Part shown: piece by piece, positions 14,404 to 22,375 of the stretch
How the letters are laid out: each line of letters opens with the position of its first letter
Position numbering within the stretch: position 1 is the stretch's first letter
Assembly: GCA_934589065.1 (NCBI GenBank)
Contig: CAKTNN010000023.1
Coordinates: forward strand, 1-33,594
Direction of reading: 5' to 3'
Source: an uncultured Oscillospiraceae bacterium
GTDB lineage: Bacteria > Bacillota > Clostridia > Oscillospirales > Oscillospiraceae
DNA: 33,594 bases
The notes under the pieces: generated by a model
Database searches by the model: none
What the model saw: only the letters and a program-made list of their open reading frames with translations
Told to the model about the DNA's origin: nothing
Program-made: the position numbers and the translations under genes

Positions 14404-15933
14404 ATGAGACTGAGTACAGATATCCTCTACTGGCGTTTGAAAGAAAAACTGAATACCGTTACCCTTCAGGGAAGGAGCAGCGGGGAACTGACGCTGAACA
14501 GACCGGAATTTTATCTGGACAGAACCCAATCCTTTGAAAAGGATCGGGTATATGTGTGTTCTGCCGACCATCTTCCCCAGCGGCCCAGCTTAAACGAAAA
14601 TGTCTGCCTGGTGTGCCTGGGGCAGCACTGGAATCTCACGGCCTATTATGACCGGTGCAGCGTCATCCTGGTGGAGGGCAATTGGGATATTTTCCGGGTG
14701 TTCAATTTGGTGCAGGGGATTTTTGACCGGTATGACGGTTGGGAGGAGCAGCTATGGACAATCCTGCGCCATGATGCCAGCCTGACAAAAATGCTGGATG
14801 CCAGCAGGCAGATCTTTGAAAATCCGCTGCTTTTGATCGGTTCTGACTTTCGCTATCTGGGGGTCACAGAGGAACAATACCTGAAAATGGAGTTGGGTCT
14901 GCAGCTGGATACCCAAACCTTTGACGCGGAGAAGATGGCAACCTTTCTGTCTTTGCATGATATGTCTACCCATGTCCGGGAGCCCCTGCTGCTGGAATTG
15001 CAGGGAAGACGTACCCTGTCGGTGAATATCTTTGACCAGGAGGAATACCTGGGCTGCCTGACCATTCACGAGGGGCTGCGCCCCCTGCGGATTTCCGATA
15101 AGGCTCTGGCGGTTTTCTTTTGTAAGCTTCTGCGAAAGGGAATCCAGCTCAACCCGGTGCTTGCCAGCACCCGCACCGCTGTGCGCCGCGCTCTGCGCAG
15201 CGTGGTTGCGGGGCAGAGTGTGGACTTTGAATATCGCCGGGCCCTGAGTGCGGAAAATGGGAAAAACGACTGGGTGTGCGTCAAGCTCCTTCCGAAACCC
15301 GGTCATGCGTCATTGCCCGGAGCCTATCTTTCCGCCACTTTAGAGGAACAGTATCCCGGCTCCATTGCCTTTGAATTTGATGCATCCGTTGCTGCCTTTC
15401 TCCCCTCCGGGCAGGTGGAGGAAAAGCGGACGGATACGCTGCTGCCCACTCTGGAAAAGCTTGGGATTGTATGCGGCATTTCTTCCGTCTTTACCAGCCT
15501 GTACGATGCAAATCATGCCTGGTTTCAGGCATCCTCTGCGCTCCAAAACGGACTTGCCCAGGACGGCGCAAAGCTTCTGTTCCATTTTCAGGACTATCTG
15601 CTTCCTCAGCTTCTCAGTGGAGCCCTTACCGGGCGACCCAGCTGGGTCTTTTATACCGAGGGGTTAAAGCGGCTGAGGCAGCACGATGATGCTTCTCAGG
15701 TATCCTACCTGGATACCCTGCGGGTATATCTGGACAACAATCTTTCTGTCACCCGCACGGCTGCTGCCCTGTATCTGCACCGTTCCACCCTTCTTGACCG
15801 GCTGGCCCACATCACGGCGATGCTGGGAAAGGACTTAAAAGACCCGGATTATTGCCTGACTTTGGGAATTATCCTCCGGGCAGAGCTGGAGCAGAGGCGG
15901 CAGGAAGGCGCTGCAGCTCCGCCTTCTGTGTAG
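14404..15933 (+). CDS. PucR-family transcriptional regulator
   Basis: This 509-residue protein ends in the PucR/CdaR-type helix-turn-helix (HTH_30). SYLDTLRVYLDNNLSVTRTA starts at about 434, then LYLHRSTLLDRLAHI forms the recognition helix, and GKDLKDPDYCLTLGIIL follows. The long N-terminal part (about 1-430) is soluble and probably binds the inducer; I see no named domain with confidence, though 130-230 looks GAF-like in composition. An excellent TTAGGAGGG ribosome site precedes the ATG. It is divergent from the SDR/GcvT-like operon, so it most likely controls that operon in response to its substrate. This is inference from gene order and operator-like dyads. Confidence 0.88.
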   Translation: MRLSTDILYWRLKEKLNTVTLQGRSSGELTLNRPEFYLDRTQSFEKDRVYVCSADHLPQRPSLNENVCLVCLGQHWNLTAYYDRCSVILVEGNWDIFRVFNLVQGIFDRYDGWEEQLWTILRHDASLTKMLDASRQIFENPLLLIGSDFRYLGVTEEQYLKMELGLQLDTQTFDAEKMATFLSLHDMSTHVREPLLLELQGRRTLSVNIFDQEEYLGCLTIHEGLRPLRISDKALAVFFCKLLRKGIQLNPVLASTRTAVRRALRSVVAGQSVDFEYRRALSAENGKNDWVCVKLLPKPGHASLPGAYLSATLEEQYPGSIAFEFDASVAAFLPSGQVEEKRTDTLLPTLEKLGIVCGISSVFTSLYDANHAWFQASSALQNGLAQDGAKLLFHFQDYLLPQLLSGALTGRPSWVFYTEGLKRLRQHDDASQVSYLDTLRVYLDNNLSVTRTAAALYLHRSTLLDRLAHITAMLGKDLKDPDYCLTLGIILRAELEQRRQEGAAAPPSV

Positions 15934-15938
15934 TTTTT
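15904..15938 (+). terminator. Possible terminator at the end of the pucR-like gene
   Basis: GAAGGCG and CGCCTTC pair around nine bases within the last codons, and a TTTTT run follows seven bases later at 15934-15938. The gap between stem and T-run makes this weak. Confidence 0.35.
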
Positions 15939-15942
15939 CCCC

Positions 15943-15981
15943 TTTACAAACTCTTCAAATCTTTTACACAAGAATTACTTG
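15943..15981 (+). promoter_or_regulatory. Pho-box-like direct repeats upstream of pstS
   Basis: TTTACA (15943), TTCAAA (15954), TACACA (15965) and TACTTG (15976) start exactly 11 bases apart. They resemble the PhoP/PhoB boxes that consist of short T/A-rich direct repeats with 11-bp spacing. They lie ahead of a TATGAT -10 box at 16012-16017 that has no good -35 box (TTTCCC at 17 bases), which is the arrangement expected for an activated promoter. Confidence 0.6.
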
Positions 15982-16011
15982 CCCCTGCTTTCCCATTTTA
16001 CGAAGCTGCCG

Positions 16012-16017
16012 TATGAT
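16012..16017 (+). promoter_or_regulatory. pstS: -10 box of the pst operon
   Basis: TATGAT lies 44 bases upstream of the pstS ATG. The sequence 17 bases upstream is a poor -35 box, consistent with dependence on an activator at the upstream direct repeats. Confidence 0.5.
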
Positions 16018-16061
16018 ACCCCCGTAAGCAAAAACAAAATACCTTACGGAGGAATTACAAA

Positions 16062-16946
16062 ATGAAACTCAAAAAATTGATTGCTATGACGCTTTCCGTG
16101 GCAGCTCTGCTGACCATGACCGCCTGCGGCGCAAGTACCAGCCCTGCTGAAACCACTGCCGCCGCCGCTACTGAGGCAGCTGCCGAAACCACTGCCGCTG
16201 CCGAGAAGGTAAGCGGAACCGTTTCTATGGCTGGTTCCACCTCCATGCAGAAGCTGTGCGAGGCTATGATGGAAAGCTTCCAGGAAGCTTATCCCGACAT
16301 CACCGTTACCGCTGAGTACACCGGCTCCGGCGCAGGCCTGGAAGCTCTGGCTGGCGGCAAGACCGACATCGGCAATGCCTCCCGTGCTCTGAAGGACGGC
16401 GAAAAGTCCTCCGGCGCTGTGGAAAACATCGTTGCCATCGACGGCATCGCAGTCATCACCGACAAAGCAAACACCGTTCTGGATCTGACCACCGAGCAGC
16501 TGGCTGACGTTTACACCGGCAAGATCACCAACTGGAAGGACTTGGGCGGCGAGGATGCAGCCATCGTAGTCATCGGCAGAGAGGCCGGCTCCGGCACCCG
16601 TGCAGCCTTTGAAGAGCTGCTGAAGGTAGACGATCAGTGCGCTTACGCTCAGGAGCTGGATTCCACCGGCGGCGTGCTGGCTAAGGTTGCGGCAACTCCC
16701 GGCTCCATCGGCTATGTCTCCCTGGATGTTGTAGACGGCACCGTTTCCCCCATCTCCCTGAATGGCGTTGCTCCCACCGAAGAGAACATCGTTGCCGGCT
16801 CCTATATGCTGTCCCGTCCCTTCGTGATGGCAACCATGGGCACCATCAACGAGCAGAACGAGGCCGTGAAGACCTGGTTTAACTATGTACAGTCTGATGA
16901 AGGCAAGACCGTCATCACCGGTCTGGGCCTGATTCTTCCCCAGTAA
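16062..16946 (+). CDS. pstS: Phosphate ABC transporter substrate-binding lipoprotein
   Basis: This 294-residue lipoprotein has a signal peptide ending in the lipobox LTMTAC, with lipidated C22. An Ala/Thr/Glu-rich linker (about 24-50) follows, then the PBP-like phosphate-binding domain. Phosphate-contact segments include AGSTSM near the start, GSGAGLEAL, DIGNASRAL and GREAGSGTRAAFEEL. It captures inorganic phosphate outside the membrane for PstCA. A GGAGG site is placed eight bases before the ATG. It is the first gene of pstSCAB-phoU. Confidence 0.95.
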   Translation: MKLKKLIAMTLSVAALLTMTACGASTSPAETTAAAATEAAAETTAAAEKVSGTVSMAGSTSMQKLCEAMMESFQEAYPDITVTAEYTGSGAGLEALAGGKTDIGNASRALKDGEKSSGAVENIVAIDGIAVITDKANTVLDLTTEQLADVYTGKITNWKDLGGEDAAIVVIGREAGSGTRAAFEELLKVDDQCAYAQELDSTGGVLAKVAATPGSIGYVSLDVVDGTVSPISLNGVAPTEENIVAGSYMLSRPFVMATMGTINEQNEAVKTWFNYVQSDEGKTVITGLGLILPQ

Positions 16947-17876
16947 ATGAAAATCAAAACAGAGGGCACCAAGGGCCACAGGCTGAATACCGCTGAGGCG
17001 GTGGCCCAGGCCCTCCTTTTGATTTGCGCGGTGGCCGCAATTTTCGCGGTATGTGCCATCACTTTTTATATGTTTGCCAAGGGTCTGCCCGCTTTGGGTA
17101 AGGTTGGCGTTCCCCGGCTGATTTTCGGTACGGTCTGGAAGCCCACCGCCGGCGAGCCCCAGTTTGGCATTGCCTACATCATTCTTTCCTCCCTGGTGGG
17201 CACTGCCCTGAGCGTGCTCCTGGGCGTGCCCCTGGGCCTGCTCACCGCCGTATTTCTGACGGAAGTGTCCGGCAAAAAAATGGCGGCTCTGGTGGAGCCT
17301 GCCGTGGAGCTCCTGGCAGCCATCCCCTCGGTTATTTACGGCCTTGTGGGCATGATGGTTCTGAACCCTGCCATGTACCGCCTGGAAAAGCTCATCTTTG
17401 CCGGTTCTTCCACCCATCAGTTCACGGGCGGCGCGAATCTGCTGTCTGCCGTTGTGGTGCTGGCAGTGATGATCCTGCCCACGGTAATCAGCGTCAGCGC
17501 CTCCTCTCTCCGGGCCGTTCCCGATTCTCTGCGGGCTGCCTCCCTTGCTTTGGGCGCCAGCAAGATTCAGACCATCTTCCGCGTCACCATCCCCGCCGCC
17601 CGCTCCGGCATCCTCACCGGCGTGGTGCTGGGCATCGGTCGGGCCATGGGCGAGGCCATGGCGATCAATATGGTTGCCGGCGGCTCTGTAAACCTGCCCC
17701 TGCCCTTTCATTCTGTGCGTTTCCTGACTACCCAGCTGGTCAGCGAAATGGGCTATGCCGAGGGTACCCACCGCCAGGTGCTGTTTACCGTAGGCCTGGT
17801 GCTGTATATCTTCATCCTGTGCGTCAATCTGGTGCTTCTGAAACTGCGCCGGAAGGGAGGGCAAGACAATGAATAA
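16947..17876 (+). CDS. pstC: Phosphate ABC transporter permease PstC
   Basis: This 309-residue inner-membrane permease has about six membrane segments and the ABC-transporter EAA-type loop (SLALGASKIQTIFRVTIPAARSG at about 196-218). The family motif LAAIPSVIYGLVGMMVL lies near residue 130. It forms the channel with PstA. Oddly, the ATG directly abuts the pstS stop codon and no Shine-Dalgarno sequence is visible, so translation is likely coupled by re-initiation. Confidence 0.94.
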   Translation: MKIKTEGTKGHRLNTAEAVAQALLLICAVAAIFAVCAITFYMFAKGLPALGKVGVPRLIFGTVWKPTAGEPQFGIAYIILSSLVGTALSVLLGVPLGLLTAVFLTEVSGKKMAALVEPAVELLAAIPSVIYGLVGMMVLNPAMYRLEKLIFAGSSTHQFTGGANLLSAVVVLAVMILPTVISVSASSLRAVPDSLRAASLALGASKIQTIFRVTIPAARSGILTGVVLGIGRAMGEAMAINMVAGGSVNLPLPFHSVRFLTTQLVSEMGYAEGTHRQVLFTVGLVLYIFILCVNLVLLKLRRKGGQDNE

Positions 17877-18741
17877 CGGTCTGACCGTCCACAAAAAGCG
17901 CCCTGCGGATACGGTGATGTATGGCCTCATCTATCTGTGTGCCGGGCTCTCCGTGGCCCTGCTGATTGTGCTTCTGGCCTATGTCCTGGTTAAGGGCATC
18001 GGGGCTGTGAACTGGCAGTTCCTGACCACCGTCACTTCCGTCCTCAAGGGCACGGTGGGCATTGCAGGCAACCTTTTGAATACCCTGATTATCGTCCTGC
18101 TCACCATGCTCATTGCTACCCCTCTGGGTGTGGGCGCTGCGGTGTATCTTAACGAGTATGCCAGGCCCGGCAAGCTGGTTTCCATCATCGAGTTTGCAAC
18201 GGAAACGCTTTCCGGCATTCCCTCTATTATCTTTGGCCTGTTTGGCAGTATGTTCTTTGGCGAGACTCTGGGCCTGGGCTACTCCCTTTTGACCGGTGCT
18301 CTGACCCTGATTCTCATGGTGCTGCCCCTCATCACCCGGAATACCCAGGAGGCACTGAAAACAGTCCCGGATAGCTACCGCAGCGGTGCTCTGGGCCTGG
18401 GGGCGGGGAAGTGGTATATGATCCGCACCGTGCTGCTGCCCAGCGCTGCCCCCGGCATCCTCACCGGTGCCATTCTCGCCATCGGGCGAATTGTGGGGGA
18501 GTCCGCCGCCCTGCTGTTTACGGCGGGCGCTTCCAAGGCTTTGCCCAAGACCCTGGGTAAGTTCTTCGCCAAGATCTTCCAGTCCGGCGGAACGCTGACC
18601 ATTCAGCTTTACCTCAGTGCCACCAGCGAGGGTGACTTTACCACCGCCTTTGGCATTGCCGTGGTGCTGCTGGTGCTGGTGCTGATCATCAATCTGTCCA
18701 CCAAAAAAATTGCCTCCCGGCTGGATCCAAGGAGAAAATAG
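17869..18741 (+). CDS. pstA: Phosphate ABC transporter permease PstA
   Basis: This 290-residue permease with about six membrane segments contains [19 protein letters not shown], and the coupling loop [23 protein letters not shown]. It pairs with PstC. The start overlaps the end of pstC by eight bases and has a GGGAGGG site inside pstC. Confidence 0.94.
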   Translation: MNNGLTVHKKRPADTVMYGLIYLCAGLSVALLIVLLAYVLVKGIGAVNWQFLTTVTSVLKGTVGIAGNLLNTLIIVLLTMLIATPLGVGAAVYLNEYARPGKLVSIIEFATETLSGIPSIIFGLFGSMFFGETLGLGYSLLTGALTLILMVLPLITRNTQEALKTVPDSYRSGALGLGAGKWYMIRTVLLPSAAPGILTGAILAIGRIVGESAALLFTAGASKALPKTLGKFFAKIFQSGGTLTIQLYLSATSEGDFTTAFGIAVVLLVLVLIINLSTKKIASRLDPRRK

Positions 18742-18743
18742 TT

Positions 18744-19505
18744 ATGCAGTATGAAACAAAAATCTGTGTCCGTGATCTGAACCTGTATTATGGCACCAAT
18801 CACGCACTGAAAAATATCAATATGGATATCCCCGCCGGAGCCGTCACCGCCTTTATCGGCCCCTCCGGCTGCGGCAAATCCACCTTCCTGAAAACCCTGA
18901 ACCGCATGAACGATCTGGTTGACGGCGTGCGGATTGAGGGCGAGGTGCTCCTGGATGGAGAGCAGGTGTATGGCCCCAATGTGGATACCACCGCCCTGCG
19001 CCGCCGGGTGGGCATGGTATTCCAGCAGCCTAACCCCTTCCCCATGAGCATCTATGATAATGTGGCCTACGGCCCCCGGGTTCATGGAATCCGGAATAAG
19101 CATCAGCTGGATGAAATCGTGGAAGAGAGCCTTCGGGGCGCTGCGATTTGGGACGAAGTGAAGGACCGGCTGAAAAAGAGCGCCCTGGGTCTGTCCGGCG
19201 GTCAGCAGCAGCGGCTGTGCATCGCCCGGGCTCTGGCTGTGCAGCCGGAGGTACTGCTGATGGACGAGCCCACCTCCGCCCTGGACCCTATCTCCACTGC
19301 AAAAATTGAAGACCTGATGGAGTCTCTGAAAAAGCGCTACACCGTGGTTGTCGTTACCCACAATATGCAGCAGGCCACCCGTGTATCGGATTACACGGCG
19401 TTCTTCCTGCTGGGCGATTTGATTGAATTCGGTCAGACACAGCAGGTCTTCTCCTATCCCAAGGAGAAGAAGACCGAGGACTACATTACGGGGAGGTTCG
19501 GTTAA
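18744..19505 (+). CDS. pstB: Phosphate ABC transporter ATPase PstB
   Basis: This 253-residue ATPase has Walker [10 protein letters not shown], a Q-loop in [11 protein letters not shown], the ABC signature LSGGQQQR, Walker [14 protein letters not shown] and the switch histidine in [25 protein letters not shown] is specific to PstB. It powers phosphate import. AAGGAG precedes the ATG by ten bases, with two bases between the pstA stop and this start. Confidence 0.96.
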   Translation: MQYETKICVRDLNLYYGTNHALKNINMDIPAGAVTAFIGPSGCGKSTFLKTLNRMNDLVDGVRIEGEVLLDGEQVYGPNVDTTALRRRVGMVFQQPNPFPMSIYDNVAYGPRVHGIRNKHQLDEIVEESLRGAAIWDEVKDRLKKSALGLSGGQQQRLCIARALAVQPEVLLMDEPTSALDPISTAKIEDLMESLKKRYTVVVVTHNMQQATRVSDYTAFFLLGDLIEFGQTQQVFSYPKEKKTEDYITGRFG

Positions 19506-20146
19506 TGCGGACGAAATTTGATGAGCAGCTGCGCCAGCTGGGGGTTGAAATGACCCACATGGGCAGCATGATCGAAAAGAACATTCAGGATGCCGTCCAG
19601 GCCCTCCTGAGCAAGGATATGGAAACCGCCCGGCGGATCATGAAGGAGGACGAGCTGGTGGACCAGGAGCAGAAGCAGATTGAGAATATCTGCTTCCAGC
19701 TGCTGATTCAGCAGCAGCCCGTGGCCCGGGATTTGCGCACCATCACCGCCGCCATGAAGATGGTAACGGATATGGAGCGTATCGGCGACCATGCGGCGGA
19801 TATCTCCGAGCTGACCATTGCCATGGCCTCCGCCCCCTGCCAGCTTGGCGGGGAGAACATCCGCAAGATGGCGGCGGAAACCATTGTCATGCTGCTGGAT
19901 GCCGTCAATTCCTACGTGGACAAGGATATGCAAAAGGCCCACGCCGTCATCCTCCACGATGACATTGTGGATAACTACTTTGTCAAGGTCAAGGCAGACC
20001 TCATTGAGGTCATTCGGGAAAATCCGGAATTTGCCGAGTACGCCGCCGATCTGCTGCTGGTAAACAAATATCTGGAGCGCATCGGCGACCACGCCACGAA
20101 CATTGCAGAGTGGGTCATCTTTGCTCTGGATAACAAAGGCGAATAA
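19505..20146 (+). CDS. phoU: Phosphate signalling protein PhoU
   Basis: This 213-residue all-helical protein consists of two PhoU three-helix bundles. The E/DxxxD metal-site motifs appear as MERIGDHAADI in the first half and LERIGDHATNIAEWV at the end. PhoU links PstSCAB transport status to the PhoR-PhoB/P sensor and restrains phosphate uptake. The start forms a TAATG overlap with pstB. The phoR/phoB partners are not in the window. Confidence 0.95.
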   Translation: MRTKFDEQLRQLGVEMTHMGSMIEKNIQDAVQALLSKDMETARRIMKEDELVDQEQKQIENICFQLLIQQQPVARDLRTITAAMKMVTDMERIGDHAADISELTIAMASAPCQLGGENIRKMAAETIVMLLDAVNSYVDKDMQKAHAVILHDDIVDNYFVKVKADLIEVIRENPEFAEYAADLLLVNKYLERIGDHATNIAEWVIFALDNKGE

Positions 20147-20153
20147 CATCCCC

Positions 20154-20180
20154 CCCACGGCCTTCCCGCCGTGGGTTTTT
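20154..20180 (+). terminator. Intrinsic terminator of the pst operon
   Basis: CCCACGG pairs with CCGTGGG around eight bases and is followed by TTTTT, seven bases after the phoU stop. Confidence 0.9.
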
Positions 20181-20192
20181 GCCCCCGCCCGG

Positions 20193-20231
20193 GTCATTGC
20201 GAACCAGCACGCACGCTGGTGTGGCAATCTT
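20193..20231. repeat. Palindromic repeat, module B copy 2
   Basis: GTCATTGCGAACCAGC, a short spacer and GCTGGTGTGGCAATC. The arm change AGT to AGC is matched by a compensating ACT to GCT change, so the hairpin is preserved. Confidence 0.8.
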
Positions 20232-20250
20232 GCGCCCGCAGGGCACTTTA

Positions 20251-20286
20251 GCCTCCCTACAGGGGGAGCCAAAGCGAAGCGAGACT
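20251..20286. repeat. Repeat module C copy 2
   Basis: The same unit as 299-335 with a single substitution, again joined directly to module A. Confidence 0.8.
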
Positions 20287-20466
20287 GGGGAGCCTCTGTG
20301 CGTTCCGATTACACAACGTTTCCGCTGAAGGATGCGGCCTAACTTCCTACGGTTTTTCCGTTCAACCGGACAGAGTTGTTGCTGAAACGTGAAGACAACT
20401 CATCCGTCACACGCTTCGCGTGCGCCACCTTCCCTACTAGGGAAGGCAAGGCGGCTGCGCCGCGTC
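20287..20466. repeat. Dispersed intergenic repeat, module A copy 3
   Basis: The same orientation and length as the copies at 1-180 and 336-517, with more substitutions near its left end and an almost unchanged right half that includes the CCTTCCCTACTAGGGAAGG palindrome. Confidence 0.85.
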
Positions 20467-20503
20467 GTGCCATTGCGAACCAGTCTGCGCATACCCCTTC
20501 TTT

Positions 20504-20542
20504 GTCATTGCGAGCCAGTGCCGCAGCACTGGTGTGGCAATC
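20504..20542. repeat. Palindromic repeat, module B copy 3
   Basis: GTCATTGCGAGCCAGTGC, a short loop and GCACTGGTGTGGCAATC. A half copy precedes it at about 20470-20500 together with the linker CGCATACCCCTTCTTT, which also precedes the copy at 219. Confidence 0.8.
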
Positions 20543-20581
20543 CCCCGGATATTTAGACAGCCTAAAGGCACCACCGCGCTG

Positions 20582-20644
20582 TCTCCTCACCCCGTCACGG
20601 CTGCGCCGTGCCACCCCTCTCCATCAGGAGAGGGACTTACAATC
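20582..20644. repeat. Repeat module D copy 2
   Basis: It contains CACGGCTGCGCCGTG and the perfect hairpin CCCTCTCC-ATCA-GGAGAGGG at 20615-20634, followed by ACTTACAATC. It matches 516-548. Confidence 0.65.
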
Positions 20645-20657
20645 AGTCGCTTAGCGC

Positions 20658-20684
20658 AAAATTCCCCGCTGAAAGGCAGCGGGG
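20658..20684 (-). terminator. Probable terminator of the priming sugar transferase gene
   Basis: CCCCGCT and AGCGGGG pair around seven bases. On the minus strand the stem is followed by AATTTT. It lies about 50 bases past the stop codon of the minus-strand gene. Confidence 0.65.
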
Positions 20685-20735
20685 AAATATTCGGCGAAGC
20701 CAAAGGCGGCGTTCAGCAATTGCAAGGGCCTTTGC

Positions 20736-22160
20736 CTATTTTCGGGGGGCTTCCGGCTCACGGGTAAACTCTTTCAGGGTTTGCGCCCGATAGGCACGCA
20801 TCTCCTCTTGCATTTCAAAGCCCTCGGTGGATTCCTTGCTGAAAAGAATCCGACCGGTCATGAAAATCAGCTTGATATCCAGCAGCAGAGAATAATCTTC
20901 AATATAGATAAGATCCAGCCGCAGCTTATCCTCAGGCGCGGTATTGTATTTTCCAAAAATCTGGGCATAGCCGGTAAGACCCGCCTTTACCCGCTCCCGG
21001 TAGTGCCACTCCGGGAAATCCTTGCTGTAGGCCTCCACATTTTCTACCCGTTCCGGTCTTGGGCCCACAATGGACATATCGCCCCTGAGAATGTTGAGGA
21101 TCTGGGGCAGCTCATCGATGCGGCAGCCCCGGATGACATTGCCCACCCGGGTGATGCGGGGGTCTTTGCCGTTGGCCCGCATACTCAAATCGTAGCCGTT
21201 TTTCTCTGCGTCTACAATCATACTGCGGAATTTCAGAATGTTAAATACCTTGCCGTTTCGGGTCACCCGCTTCTGCCGGTAGAAAACCGGGCCGCCATCC
21301 TCCAGCTTGATGGCAAGGGCCGTCACCAGCATAATGGGGGCGGCGGGAATCATGGCAATCAGGCACAGCACAATGTCCAGCGTCCGCTTGCACACCCGCT
21401 GCACCACGGTGAGCCCCCGTCCCCGGATCAGCTTCAAGGGGGTATCCAGCAGGGTGACATCCTGGGCGGAGGAGAGAATGATGTCCGTCACCTGGGGCAC
21501 CACATAAGCGCGGATGCTCCGGGCGTAGCAGTAGTTAATCAGGGCGTTGCGCTCCTCTCCGGCAACGTCGTTGATGACCACGGCATCGTGGCGATCGATG
21601 GCGGAGAAAATTTTAGGAAGCCCCACGTTTACGGAAATCACTTCGGTAATGGCGTATTTGTCCGGGCGCTCGTCCATTTTGAATTTCAAATCCAGGGCGC
21701 TTTCGTCCTCGTAGATCAGGAGCATATTCCTGGGAACATACAAAGAGTGGTAAATCCGGGTAAACAGGGCACAGCAGGCAAAGCTCAGCACAAAATCCAG
21801 AGCAAAGGCAATGAACATGGGCCAGATACGAACCCGGTCGGAAGCCACCAGGCACAGCACAAAGAACATGATCACGTCTACAATAAAGACGGAAAGCCAC
21901 TGGGAGATCGCCAGGTCAATCAGCTTGGCGTGCCCGTAGCGGAAGCAGTCGCAGAGGAAAAACACGGCAACCATGCCCAGGGCATACACAGCCAGAAGCA
22001 GATACAGGGAACTGCCGCCAAAGCTTTCCGGGAAGGAAATTCCCCAGTAGCCGAGCTTCCATGCACCGTAGAACACCGCGGTCAGCAGCGCAATTTCAAT
22101 AATTCCCTCGGCGGCCCGGATTAAAAATTTGAAATCATCCAGTATGTTTCGTTTCCTCAC
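20736..22160 (-). CDS. Polyprenyl-phosphate sugar-1-phosphate transferase (WcaJ/WbaP-type priming enzyme)
   Basis: This protein of about 474 residues has four N-terminal membrane segments, a central cytosolic Rossmann-like domain (about 150-240), then a re-entrant hydrophobic helix and the bacterial sugar transferase domain. Signatures are KRTLDIVLC, GGPVFYRQKRV, FNILKFRSM, RIDELPQILNILRGDMSIVGPRPE and KAGLTGYAQIFGKYNT. It transfers a sugar phosphate from a UDP-sugar to undecaprenyl phosphate, starting the repeat unit of the exopolysaccharide. The start is GTG at 22160, eight bases after TAGGAG. A further 12 open codons upstream lack support. It is divergent from the rest of the polysaccharide operon. 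Confidence 0.9.
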   Translation of the reverse strand: MRKRNILDDFKFLIRAAEGIIEIALLTAVFYGAWKLGYWGISFPESFGGSSLYLLLAVYALGMVAVFFLCDCFRYGHAKLIDLAISQWLSVFIVDVIMFFVLCLVASDRVRIWPMFIAFALDFVLSFACCALFTRIYHSLYVPRNMLLIYEDESALDLKFKMDERPDKYAITEVISVNVGLPKIFSAIDRHDAVVINDVAGEERNALINYCYARSIRAYVVPQVTDIILSSAQDVTLLDTPLKLIRGRGLTVVQRVCKRTLDIVLCLIAMIPAAPIMLVTALAIKLEDGGPVFYRQKRVTRNGKVFNILKFRSMIVDAEKNGYDLSMRANGKDPRITRVGNVIRGCRIDELPQILNILRGDMSIVGPRPERVENVEAYSKDFPEWHYRERVKAGLTGYAQIFGKYNTAPEDKLRLDLIYIEDYSLLLDIKLIFMTGRILFSKESTEGFEMQEEMRAYRAQTLKEFTREPEAPRK

Positions 22161-22215
22161 GGTGTAAACTCCTATTCCAAAATGGGCAGAACCCATATAA
22201 ACCCAATGATACTTG

Positions 22216-22244
22216 CATTATACCCGCTTTTTAGGCAGAATGCA
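22216..22244 (-). promoter_or_regulatory. Promoter of the priming sugar transferase gene
   Basis: On the minus strand TTGCAT (22244-22239) and a perfect TATAAT (22221-22216) are separated by 17 bases. This gives a leader of about 50 bases. Confidence 0.7.
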
Positions 22245-22284
22245 ACAGATATGTTTGACAAACGCCGGTTAGGGGAAAGGTTTG

Positions 22285-22313
22285 CTTGCCTTTCCGGAAG
22301 GGATATGGTAGAA
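22285..22313 (+). promoter_or_regulatory. Promoter of the exopolysaccharide operon
   Basis: TTGCCT (22285-22290), a 17-base spacer and TAGAAT (22308-22313) stand about 62 bases before the first ATG. A perfect TTGACA at 22254 has no -10 partner at 16-18 bases. Confidence 0.6.
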
Positions 22314-22375
22314 TAAAAAGAAAATCGATTGGTATCGCCAAAAATAAGAGACGGAAATTCAGGTGACACTTTGCC

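Larger units (their letters stand above)
20181..20735. other. Gene-free intergenic region with mosaic repeats
   Basis: Roughly 550 bases lie between phoU and the convergent sugar transferase gene. The region contains, in order, module B, module C, module A, a half module B, a full module B and module D, then a terminator hairpin for the minus-strand gene. Open frames across it coincide with repeat sequence and lack ribosome sites, so no genes are called. Confidence 0.8.

Noticed and set aside
16044..17930. 628-codon antisense frame opposite pstS-pstC
   Set aside because: It is a shadow of GC-rich codon use. The plus-strand genes are unmistakable Pst components.
20339..20793. Short open frames in the second repeat block
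   Set aside because: They are translations of modules A, B and D and show no start signals.
22254..22259. Perfect TTGACA upstream of the exopolysaccharide operon
   Set aside because: There is no -10 box at 16-18 bases. A TTGCCT/TAGAAT pair further down is better placed.
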